Shown: piece after piece, positions 1 to 5,355 of the stretch
Layout of the letters: each line of letters begins with the position of its first letter
Numbering within the stretch: position 1 is the stretch's first letter
NCBI GenBank assembly: GCA_027037575.1
Contig: JALVZP010000011.1
Location: forward strand, 1-5,355
Length of the DNA stretch: 5,355 bases
Source of the DNA: Desulfobacterales bacterium
GTDB lineage: Bacteria; Desulfobacterota; DSM-4660; Desulfatiglandales; JALVZP01
Direction of reading: 5' to 3'
The notes under the pieces: generated by a model
What the model saw: the letters and a program-made list of their open reading frames with translations, nothing else
What the model was told of the DNA's origin: nothing
Databases searched by the model: none
Translations under genes and position numbers: made by a program

Positions 1-1101
1 GTTGTTGGATTTGGTGGGAGGACTATTGGAAATAGTTCCCCAAAATATTTAAATACTCCTGAAACTCCTATATTTCATAAAGGAAATCTGCTTTATGGAA
101 TAAATTTCTCTTATAAGAGTATAAGAAAAAAGAAGAAGGTGATCATTGTAGAAGGATATATGGATTGGATTGCCCTTAAAAAGTATGGGATTGAAAATGC
201 TGTTGCCACTTTGGGAACTGCACTGACACAGAATCATATAAGAAGACTGAAGGGATATGCAAATGAAGCAATAGTTATATTTGATTCTGATGAGGCTGGG
301 AAAAAGGCTGCATTAAGGAGCTTACCATTATTTGCAAATGAAGGCATGCCAGCAAAGGTATTAGTTCTTCCAGATGGACACGATCCTGATACCTTTTTGA
401 ATCAATATGGAAAAGATGCATTTTTAGAACTCTTAAATAACTCTTCTAAACCCCTGATAGACTTTTATCTGGATATGGAGATAGGAGAGAGGATAAGAGC
501 TTTAAATATCAAGGATGAAGAAAAGACAGGGATCTTGAAAAATATTTTATCTAACTTATCTTTTATAGAAGATGGTCTTACAAAAGGTATTTATGTTTCT
601 AAATTAGCAGCCTATTTTGGAATAAAAGAAGATCTCCTATGGAAAGAGTTAAAAAGGATATCTTATGGAAAAGGCTCGGCAATAGAGGAAGAAATAAAAA
701 GAGAAAGGTCTGCCAAGATTATTGGAGACCTTCAGATATTAAGTCTGGCAATATTTCATTCTGAAACCATTCCTTCTCTTATTAGATGTAATGCTGAAAT
801 ACTTCTTTTTGATCCATCAGCAAAGATTATTTTAAAAGAGATCTTTAAGATATATGAGGAAAAAGGAGAAATATCTCTACAAGAGATACATGAGCGTTTG
901 GAAGATGAACAATCAAGGGCATTTTTAAGGGAATTTCTGGAAAGACCATTTATAGTCTATGAAAAGGATGAGATAGAACAGGCATTATCAGACATAGAAA
1001 AAAAGGCTTATAAAAAGAAGATAATTGATTCATTAAAGAAGAAAAAAGGAGATATAAAGAGTCAGAGTGAACTTATAAAAAACTTGAAAGGAGGTATATA
1101 A
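1..1101 (+). CDS. dnaG: DNA primase DnaG, C-terminal part (5' end outside window)
   Basis: DnaG synthesises the short RNA primers for lagging-strand replication and is recruited by the replicative helicase DnaB. The frame is open from base 1 and gives 366 residues. Bacterial primases have about 600, so roughly 215 N-terminal residues (zinc-binding CHC2 domain and start of the polymerase domain) are missing because of the window edge, not a mutation. Seen directly: VVGFGGR at residues 1-7, SPKYLN and ETPIFHKG around 13-28, then the TOPRIM catalytic core with VEGYMD (Glu51, Asp55), FDSDEAG (Asp95, Asp97) and LPDGHDPD (Asp125, Asp128, Asp130). These correspond to the acidic metal-binding residues of E. 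coli DnaG (E265, D309, D311, D345, D347), so the enzyme should be active. Residues from about 140 form the helical linker and C-terminal helicase-interaction region, which is poorly conserved as usual. A GTG codon at 139 lies inside the TOPRIM domain and is not the true start. The stop abuts rpoD. Confidence 0.97.
   Translation, partial: VVGFGGRTIGNSSPKYLNTPETPIFHKGNLLYGINFSYKSIRKKKKVIIVEGYMDWIALKKYGIENAVATLGTALTQNHIRRLKGYANEAIVIFDSDEAGKKAALRSLPLFANEGMPAKVLVLPDGHDPDTFLNQYGKDAFLELLNNSSKPLIDFYLDMEIGERIRALNIKDEEKTGILKNILSNLSFIEDGLTKGIYVSKLAAYFGIKEDLLWKELKRISYGKGSAIEEEIKRERSAKIIGDLQILSLAIFHSETIPSLIRCNAEILLFDPSAKIILKEIFKIYEEKGEISLQEIHERLEDEQSRAFLREFLERPFIVYEKDEIEQALSDIEKKAYKKKIIDSLKKKKGDIKSQSELIKNLKGGI
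1087..1094 (+). promoter_or_regulatory. Shine-Dalgarno of rpoD inside the dnaG 3' end
   Basis: AAAGGAGG is a full-strength ribosome binding site six bases before the rpoD ATG at 1102. It lies within the last codons of dnaG. Since the dnaG stop (TAA, 1099-1101) directly touches the rpoD start, ribosomes finishing dnaG are placed to re-initiate on rpoD. The strong site also permits independent initiation. It fixes the rpoD start. Confidence 0.9.
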
Positions 1102-2871
1102 ATGTCAAGAGATTTTAGTGAAGAAATGGAAAACCTCAAGGATCTTTTAGATGAAGGAAAAGACAAGGGTTATATAACCTTAGATGAGCTCAATGCAAAG
1201 CTCCCAGAGGATATTTTTTCTCCATCTGAGGACCTGAATGAGCTTAAAATGATGTTTGAGGAGCTGGATATAGCCCTTGTACGTGATAAAAAAGGTAAAG
1301 AGGAGCAGCAGGAAATAGATGAAGAGATAAAGAAGTTAGAATTTGATATACCTTCAGGAGAATTAGAAGTTGATACCTCTTCTCGTTCATGCGATCCAGT
1401 AAGGCTTTACCTTAAAGAGATGGGATCTGTCTCCCTCCTTACAAAGGAAGGAGAGGTAGAGATTGCAAAAAGGATTGAAAAAGGAGAAAATGAAGCTTTA
1501 TCTGGATTATTAGAATCCCAGATAGGTATAGAGTATATTATTGAACTTGGAGACAAACTTAGAAATAATGAGATAAAACTAAAAGAAATAATAATAGACT
1601 TAGAAGATGAAGAAATGGAATATGCACAAGTGGATAAGAAAAGGAAGTTTTTATTGGATATGATAAATGAAATCAAGAAGATATATGAGGGGATTAGAGA
1701 AAAAAGTGCCAAGCTACATAAAAAGGCAATTTCAGAACAGGAAAAGGAAAGGCTCTCTGCTGAGATAAAAGAGGATATCTCTAAGATAAAGGAGATAGTA
1801 AAGTCTGTCAGACTTCAAAAGAAGCTCTTAGATAAGATGGTAGAAAGGCTGAGGAGTGTAGTAAATGAACTTGAGCAGGCAGAACATAAGCTTGCTGAGA
1901 TTATGCTCCGTCTTGGGGGGAAGCCAACATCTTATTTAAAGAAGCTCTTATCTGAACTTCCTGAGAACACAAAAGATGAGGATATTATAGAGCCTGTTGG
2001 TCTAAAGAAGAAAGAACTTGTAAAAATGTTAGAAGAAGTAGAGGAAGCAAAAAGGGTAATAAGAAGAATAAAGGAAAGGACCACACTTTCTCCAAGAAGT
2101 CTCAAACTTACTCTCAAAAGGGTAGAAAAAGGGATTTCCGAGGCAAAAAAGGCAAAGGATGAGCTAATAAAGGCAAATTTAAGGCTTGTTGTAAGTATTG
2201 CTAAGAAATATACAAATAGAGGACTTACATTCCTGGATCTTGTTCAGGAAGGAAATATCGGTCTAATGAAGGCTGTAGAAAAGTTTGAATATCAGAGAGG
2301 ATATAAATTTAGCACATATGCAACATGGTGGATAAGACAGGCGATTACAAGGGCAATAGCTGATCAGGCAAGGACAATAAGGATACCTGTCCATATGATA
2401 GAAACAATAAATAAGCTTATAAAGACAACCAGGATGCTTATACTGGAATATGGTAGAGAACCTACACCAGAAGAGATAGCAGAGAAGATGGGTCTGCCAG
2501 TAGATAAGGTAAAGAAAGTGCTAAAGATAGCAAAAGAACCTATTTCATTGGAAACACCAATAGGATCTGATGAGGATGGGAGTCATCTTGGTGATTTCAT
2601 AGAGGACAAAAAATTTGATTCTCCAAGTGAGGCTGCAATAAAGAGTGATCTTGCTGAACAAACAAGGAAGATTCTAAAGACCTTAACACCAAGAGAGGAA
2701 AAGGTGTTAAGGATGAGATTTGGTATTGGTGAAAAGGCAGACCATACCTTGGAAGAAGTTGGGAAAGATTTTAATGTAACAAGAGAAAGGATAAGGCAGA
2801 TAGAAGCAAAGGCATTGAGAAAACTGAGGCATGTAAGTAGAAGCAGGAAGTTAAAGAGTTTTGTAGAATAG
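1102..2871 (+). CDS. rpoD: Primary RNA polymerase sigma factor RpoD (sigma-70)
   Basis: This is the housekeeping sigma factor that directs RNA polymerase to -10/-35 promoters; 589 residues, close to E. coli sigma-70 (613). Domains in order: region 1.1 (about 1-80, acidic, with GYITLDELNAKLP), region 1.2 (about 97-130, DPVRLYLKEMGSVSLLTKEGE), a Lys/Glu-rich helical non-conserved region (about 131-340), region 2 (about 354-428, KANLRLVVSIAKKY and FLDLVQEGNIGLMKAVEKF), region 3 with the finger sequence SHLGDFIED (494-502), and region 4 (about 515-589). The -10 recognition helix keeps WWIRQAITR with Gln413 and Thr416, matching E. coli Q437 and T440. The -35 helix-turn-helix keeps VTRERIRQIEAKALRKLRH with Arg561, Glu562 and Arg565, matching R584, E585 and R588. 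Normal consensus promoters are therefore expected. It follows dnaG directly (TAAATG) and is probably co-transcribed with it. Presence of region 1.1 and the long insert marks it as group 1 rather than an alternative sigma. Confidence 0.98.
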   Translation: MSRDFSEEMENLKDLLDEGKDKGYITLDELNAKLPEDIFSPSEDLNELKMMFEELDIALVRDKKGKEEQQEIDEEIKKLEFDIPSGELEVDTSSRSCDPVRLYLKEMGSVSLLTKEGEVEIAKRIEKGENEALSGLLESQIGIEYIIELGDKLRNNEIKLKEIIIDLEDEEMEYAQVDKKRKFLLDMINEIKKIYEGIREKSAKLHKKAISEQEKERLSAEIKEDISKIKEIVKSVRLQKKLLDKMVERLRSVVNELEQAEHKLAEIMLRLGGKPTSYLKKLLSELPENTKDEDIIEPVGLKKKELVKMLEEVEEAKRVIRRIKERTTLSPRSLKLTLKRVEKGISEAKKAKDELIKANLRLVVSIAKKYTNRGLTFLDLVQEGNIGLMKAVEKFEYQRGYKFSTYATWWIRQAITRAIADQARTIRIPVHMIETINKLIKTTRMLILEYGREPTPEEIAEKMGLPVDKVKKVLKIAKEPISLETPIGSDEDGSHLGDFIEDKKFDSPSEAAIKSDLAEQTRKILKTLTPREEKVLRMRFGIGEKADHTLEEVGKDFNVTRERIRQIEAKALRKLRHVSRSRKLKSFVE

Positions 2872-2872
2872 T

Positions 2873-3526
2873 TCAGTCTATATCTTTTAAAAGATGCTTC
2901 CTTATGTGCCTTAAAAAGAGAAAGACAAGTATAGCAATGATGGAGGCAATAGAGACCTTTAATACGATATATCCATGAACACTACTTCCATAAAGGGTAA
3001 ATATGAGATTTGTGGGAAGCTGACCAAGAAAAGATCCTATAAGAAATGTAAATGGAGAGATAGGGGCTATTCCTAACAGGGTATTATTTAAAAAACAGGG
3101 AATAGGAAGCTGTTTTATCAGAAGAACTAAGATTAGCTGATTTCCCTTATTTCTTTCTATTAAAGGGAGATACTTCCTTACCTTTTCATAAAAAAAAGGG
3201 GCTCCTATAAGGCGAGCAATCAGGAATATGATGAAAGAACCTATAGTAATGCTCAAGCTTGCCAGAAGGAGTCCCTTCCAGAATCCAAACATTATACCTG
3301 CTGACGCACATATTATGGACTTGGGAATTCCCAAAATTATTAAAAAAGAGGATACCCCTAAGAATATAGTAATCCCATAGAATGGGTTTTTATCAACAAT
3401 ATCCTTTATTTCAAAGATCTTTTCTTGAAATGTTTTTAAATATGTCTTTAAATGAGAAAATCGTAATGTAGAAAAAAATATTACAATAAGGATAAGCAGG
3501 ATAAAAAGAAGTTTATTTCTCTTCAT
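2873..3526 (-). CDS. TVP38/TMEM64 family (DedA-like, SNARE-associated) membrane protein
   Basis: Predicted inner-membrane protein of 217 residues, the usual size for this family. Members are related to DedA proteins, some of which are implicated in lipid scrambling or flipping and envelope homeostasis; the specific substrate here is unknown. Seen: a short basic N-terminus then a hydrophobic helix (about 5-20), hydrophobic segments at about 49-67, 85-106, 160-181 and 188-206, and two Gly/Pro-rich stretches likely to be re-entrant loops (about 66-84, IPKSIICASAGIMFG; about 130-155, LIKQLPIPCFLNNTLLG). The second stretch followed by SPFTFLIGSFLGQLPTN and LYG (156-180) matches the family pattern around the conserved P..P/N...G motif. 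Lys138 stands where many members have Arg. The C-terminus is basic (RHIRKHLLK). ATG at 3524-3526 is the only Met in the N-terminal helix; its Shine-Dalgarno is weak. The gene converges on rpoD with one base between stops and is transcribed divergently from prfB. Confidence 0.85.
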   Translation of the reverse strand: MKRNKLLFILLILIVIFFSTLRFSHLKTYLKTFQEKIFEIKDIVDKNPFYGITIFLGVSSFLIILGIPKSIICASAGIMFGFWKGLLLASLSITIGSFIIFLIARLIGAPFFYEKVRKYLPLIERNKGNQLILVLLIKQLPIPCFLNNTLLGIAPISPFTFLIGSFLGQLPTNLIFTLYGSSVHGYIVLKVSIASIIAILVFLFLRHIRKHLLKDID

Positions 3527-3542
3527 CTATTTCTGCCATTTC

Positions 3543-3571
3543 TTGAAATACTGAGAAAATAAACCTAAAAT
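3543..3571 (+). promoter_or_regulatory. Putative sigma-70 promoter of prfB
   Basis: TTGAAA (3543-3548) and TAAAAT (3566-3571) are separated by exactly 17 bases, each matching the consensus at five of six positions. The start would be near 3578, leaving a leader of about 30 bases with the Shine-Dalgarno at 3594-3601. The -10 box lies inside the palindrome 3562-3577. It interleaves with the opposing promoter of the membrane-protein gene, so the two may compete for polymerase. Confidence 0.6.
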
Positions 3572-3584
3572 TAGGTTCAGTCAA
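3556..3584 (-). promoter_or_regulatory. Putative sigma-70 promoter of the TVP38-family gene
   Basis: On the minus strand, TTGACT (3579-3584) lies 17 bases before TATTTT (3556-3561). This is five of six matches to the -35 and four of six to the -10, with ideal spacing. Transcription would start near 3549-3550, giving a leader of about 23 bases before the ATG. The spacer is filled by the 16-bp palindrome at 3562-3577. The prediction is from sequence only, in AT-rich DNA where chance matches occur. Confidence 0.5.
3562..3577. repeat. 16-bp palindrome in the divergent promoter region (possible operator)
   Basis: AACCTAA (3562-3568) and TTAGGTT (3571-3577) are perfect 7-base inverted arms around a central AA. 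The element covers the predicted prfB -10 and fills the 17-base spacer of the predicted opposing promoter, so a dimeric protein bound here would block both. It is too AT-rich, and lacks a following T-run, to be a terminator. No regulator gene lies next to it in this window, so the operator role is inference. Confidence 0.45.
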
Positions 3585-3593
3585 ATAAAAAAT

Positions 3594-3601
3594 AAAGGAG
3601 G
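3594..3601 (+). promoter_or_regulatory. Shine-Dalgarno of prfB, fixes the upstream start
   Basis: AAAGGAGG is a strong ribosome binding site six bases before ATG 3608. An in-frame ATG at 3602 touches the site and is too close to be used. The site supports translation starting in the short zero-frame ORF rather than at the in-frame ATG at 3711, which has no comparable site. Confidence 0.85.
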
Positions 3602-3607
3602 ATGAGC

Positions 3608-4715
3608 ATGATAGAAGAGCTAATCCAAAAGATTGATGAGCTTAGAGGAAAGCTGAAAGAAATCAGGGAGTATCTTTGACTTAGATAGGCTTAGAGATGA
3701 GGTAAAAAAGATGGAAGATATGATGTCTTCTCCATCCTTTTGGGAAAAGGATCAAGAAGAGATCTCCAGAATCTCAAAGAAACTTTCTTTAAATAAAGAA
3801 AAAATAGAAGAATGGGAAAGGATTAATAAAGAGATAGAGGATCTTTATCTTCTTGCTGAGATGTTTATGGAAGAAGGGGATGATTCCTCTTTAAAAGAGA
3901 TATCAAAAGATCTCTCCAATTTGGAGAAAAAGATAAATGAAATGGAAATTCAAAGCCTATTTAAGGATCCAGATGATATGAGAAATGCGATAGTTTCAAT
4001 AAATGCTGGTGCTGGTGGAACAGATGCACAGGATTGGGTCCAGATGCTACTGAGGATGTATCTAAGGTGGTGTGAAGATAAAGGTTTCAAGACAAAGATA
4101 ATAGATTCTTTGCCAGGAGATGAAGCAGGGTTAAAAAATGTTACTTTTACTGTAGAAGGGCCTTATGCATATGGAAAATTAAAGGCAGAGCATGGAATAC
4201 ACAGGTTGGTAAGGATTTCTCCATTTGATGCTACAAGGAGAAGACATACTTCATTTGCATCTGTTTCTGTTTACCCAGAAATAGACACAGATATAAAAAT
4301 AGAGATAAATGAAAAGGATTTGAGAATAGACACATTCAGGGCAAGTGGTCCTGGTGGTCAGCATGTAAATACCACAAGCTCTGCAGTAAGAATAGTTCAT
4401 ATACCAACTGGTATTGTTGTTCAGTGTCAGAATGAAAGGTCACAACACAGGAATAAAGAGATGGCACTAAAGATACTAAAGGCACAGCTTTATGAACTGG
4501 AAAAGAAAAAACTGGAGCAGAAAAAGAAAGAGATCCATGAATCCCAGAAGGATATTTCTTGGGGAAATCAGATAAGATCATATATCCTTAATCCTTACCG
4601 TTTGGTAAAAGATCATAGGACAAACGTAGAGATAGGTGATATAGAAAGGGTGATGGATGGGGATTTAGATCCTTTTATAAATGCATATCTCAAAATGAAA
4701 GCACGTCCTGGATAA
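3608..4715 (+). CDS. prfB: Peptide chain release factor 2 (RF2), with programmed +1 frameshift
   Basis: RF2 recognises UGA and UAA stop codons in the ribosomal A site and triggers peptidyl-tRNA hydrolysis. Translation starts at ATG 3608, reads 23 codons (MIEELIQKIDE...REYL), meets TGA at 3677-3679, and must shift +1 by skipping T3677 to continue with GAC (Asp24) at 3678. The product is 368 residues, against 365 in E. coli. Seen: N-terminal coiled helical domain (about 1-115), the RF2-specific SPF anticodon-reading tripeptide at 204-206 in RLVRISPFDATRRRHTSF, and the catalytic GGQ at 249-251 in RASGPGGQHVN, followed by QCQNERSQHRNK. SPF rather than the PxT motif of RF1 makes it RF2. The protein is intact. 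Starting at ATG 3711 would lose 34 N-terminal residues. A strong Shine-Dalgarno and a good promoter lie upstream. The 3' end overlaps the convergent MBL-fold gene by 26 bases. Confidence 0.97.
3665..3680 (+). promoter_or_regulatory. prfB +1 programmed frameshift (recoding) site
   Basis: AGGGAG (3665-3670), TAT, then CTT TGA C (3674-3680). This has the layout of the known bacterial RF2 autoregulation site: an internal Shine-Dalgarno-like element three bases before the slippery CTT, an in-frame TGA, and a following C that makes termination weak. When RF2 is scarce the ribosome pauses, peptidyl-tRNA slips from CUU to UUU, and full-length RF2 is made. The E. coli element reads AGGGGG; here one G is A, giving codon GAG instead of GGG. 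The joined frame reads Y-L-D-L-D-R-L in RF2. A second zero-frame stop, TAG, sits at 3686-3688. Confidence 0.95.
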
Positions 4716-5355
4716 CAACCCCAACTGCAATATCAATATAGTCCTCTTTAAATTCTTCTTTAAAGAGTTCCATTGCATCCTCACCAGTGCAATGACAGGG
4801 AGCAATCTTTTTTATACCTATATCTTTTAAGAGTTTTATAATATGCAAGATTTCACTTCTTGGGTATCCTCTTAGATGAAATCCACCAAGTATCAAAAAT
4901 ATCTCTTTATTCATATAGTTCTTTGACTTCAATGCAATATTGGCTATACCAGGATGGGCACATCCTGTAATAAGAATAAGACCTTTTTCACTATCTATTA
5001 CTAATGCATGCTCTGTTGGAGATTTTCCCATCTCTCCTGTGGAATAAACATTTTCAAACAGATGAGAAAATCTGCTTATTGGTTTAACCCTTGCTCCAAA
5101 GCTGCTTATGTCAAATTTTGCTGATTCTGGGAAAGAATCTGGAATCCATATTGTAACATCTGTCTTTCTTTCTAAAATAGACACAAGGCCTCCTGTATGA
5201 TCTCCATGTATATGAGATAAAAAGATATGATCTATACTGTCCAATCCAATTCCCATCCTTTCCATATTACTTAAAAGGATATTCCCATTAGCTCCCGTAT
5301 CAAATAGGATGTTATGTTTAAGACCTTCTATAAGGCATGAAAATCCCCATCCATA
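4690..5355 (-). CDS. Metallo-beta-lactamase-fold hydrolase, COG1237-like (5' end outside window)
   Basis: A metal-dependent MBL-fold protein resembling the COG1237 group, often annotated as 7,8-dihydropterin-6-methyl-4-(beta-D-ribofuranosyl)-aminobenzene-5'-phosphate synthase-like; the actual substrate is unknown. The frame stays open to the window edge, giving 221 visible residues. It begins with YGWGFSCLIEG and LFDTGANG (17-24), a typical N-terminal beta-strand region of this fold, so the Met encoded at 5263-5265 (residue 31) is internal and only a small N-terminal piece is missing. Metal-binding motif HIHGDH at 48-53 (His48, His50, Asp52, His53), a further His134 in ITGCAHPG, His160 in LGGFHL and His188 in APCHCTG. 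These GCAHPG, GGFHL and HCTGE motifs are characteristic of the group. No signal peptide or membrane segment is visible, so it is probably cytoplasmic, with the true N-terminus unseen. The last 26 bases overlap the prfB 3' end on the other strand. Confidence 0.88.
   Translation of the reverse strand, partial: YGWGFSCLIEGLKHNILFDTGANGNILLSNMERMGIGLDSIDHIFLSHIHGDHTGGLVSILERKTDVTIWIPDSFPESAKFDISSFGARVKPISRFSHLFENVYSTGEMGKSPTEHALVIDSEKGLILITGCAHPGIANIALKSKNYMNKEIFLILGGFHLRGYPRSEILHIIKLLKDIGIKKIAPCHCTGEDAMELFKEEFKEDYIDIAVGVVIQDVLSF
4744..4767. repeat. Inverted repeat (9-bp arms) just downstream of prfB
   Basis: CTCTTTAAA (4744-4752) and TTTAAAGAG (4759-4767) are perfect arms around a six-base loop, starting 29 bases after the prfB stop. 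It could form a weak AT-rich hairpin in the prfB transcript and perhaps protect the 3' end. It lacks the GC stem and T-run of an intrinsic terminator. It lies in the MBL gene, where it encodes the repeated Phe-Lys-Glu pattern of FKEEFKE, so it may be only a consequence of coding sequence. Confidence 0.35.

Noticed and set aside
1..138. Possible true start of a short primase-like protein at GTG 139
   Set aside because: Upstream codons continue in frame to base 1 and encode conserved DnaG sequence (VVGFGGR, SPKYLN, FHKG), so the gene is simply cut by the window edge.
1407..1712. Open antisense reading frame of about 100 codons inside rpoD
   Set aside because: It is the mirror of the Lys/Glu-rich sigma-70 insert, yields a low-complexity Ser/Ile/Phe protein, and has no plausible ribosome binding site. 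The same applies to antisense frames at 49-237, 1932-2117 and 4336-4581.
1818..1950. 13-bp direct repeat AAAGAAGCTCTTA at 1818-1830 and 1938-1950
   Set aside because: Both copies encode Lys-Lys-Leu-Leu in the charged helical insert of RpoD; shared codon use explains it, and no flanking similarity suggests duplication.
2882..2895. Perfect 14-bp palindrome ATCTTTTAAAAGAT just after rpoD, considered as a terminator
   Set aside because: It has no loop, almost no GC pairs and no T-run after it, and it encodes the HLLKD end of the membrane protein.
3527..3607. Small RNA, riboswitch or tRNA in the divergent intergenic region
   Set aside because: At 81 bases with two promoter-like elements and a short leader there is no room, and no cloverleaf or conserved RNA motif is visible.
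3677..3679. In-frame TGA read as a nonsense mutation or pseudogene in prfB
   Set aside because: The surrounding bases match the known RF2 recoding signal and the +1 frame is intact to the end of the protein.
3711..4715. RF2 starting at ATG 3711 as a shorter protein
   Set aside because: There is no Shine-Dalgarno before it, the upstream +1 frame encodes typical RF2 N-terminal residues, and the canonical frameshift site and strong ribosome binding site lie upstream.

Overview
This is a compact, AT-rich bacterial chromosome segment (clearly below half GC by eye; Arg is mostly AGA/AGG and Ile is often ATA). It carries five protein genes, two of them cut by the window edges. All are housekeeping or ordinary metabolic-type genes. 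I see no transposase, integrase, CRISPR array, tRNA or rRNA gene. The sigma factor carries a region 1.1 and a long non-conserved insert between regions 1.2 and 2, which is the architecture typical of Proteobacteria, Nitrospirota and related lineages rather than Firmicutes. Together with the low GC this suggests an AT-rich, possibly uncultivated, deltaproteobacterial- or Nitrospirota-like lineage. The lineage call is weak.

Layout: 1-1101 (+) is the C-terminal part of DNA primase (dnaG), running directly into 1102-2871 (+), the primary sigma factor rpoD. The two are joined as TAAATG, with the rpoD Shine-Dalgarno lying inside the dnaG 3' end. This is the replication/transcription core of the classical macromolecular-synthesis operon; rpsU is not seen in the window. 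One base after the rpoD stop comes the end of a convergent gene, 2873-3526 (-), for a TVP38/TMEM64 (DedA/SNARE-associated) membrane protein. A short divergent intergenic region (3527-3607) follows. It appears to hold two overlapping back-to-back promoters around a 16-bp palindrome. Next is 3608-4715 (+), peptide chain release factor 2 (prfB), whose reading requires the programmed +1 frameshift at CTT TGA C (3674-3680). It overlaps tail-to-tail by 26 bp with 4690-5355 (-), a metallo-beta-lactamase-fold hydrolase of the COG1237 type whose 5' end lies outside the window.

Functionally, dnaG and rpoD are probably co-transcribed and link replication priming to housekeeping transcription. prfB is translationally autoregulated through its UGA frameshift site. 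The membrane protein and the MBL-fold protein are on the other strand, and the window gives no pathway link for them. Neither convergent junction contains a recognisable intrinsic terminator, so overlapping 3' ends of opposing transcripts are likely. I did not find a convincing new biological system. The most interesting parts are the RF2 recoding site with an RF1-type backup stop just behind it, and the palindrome shared by the divergent promoters.
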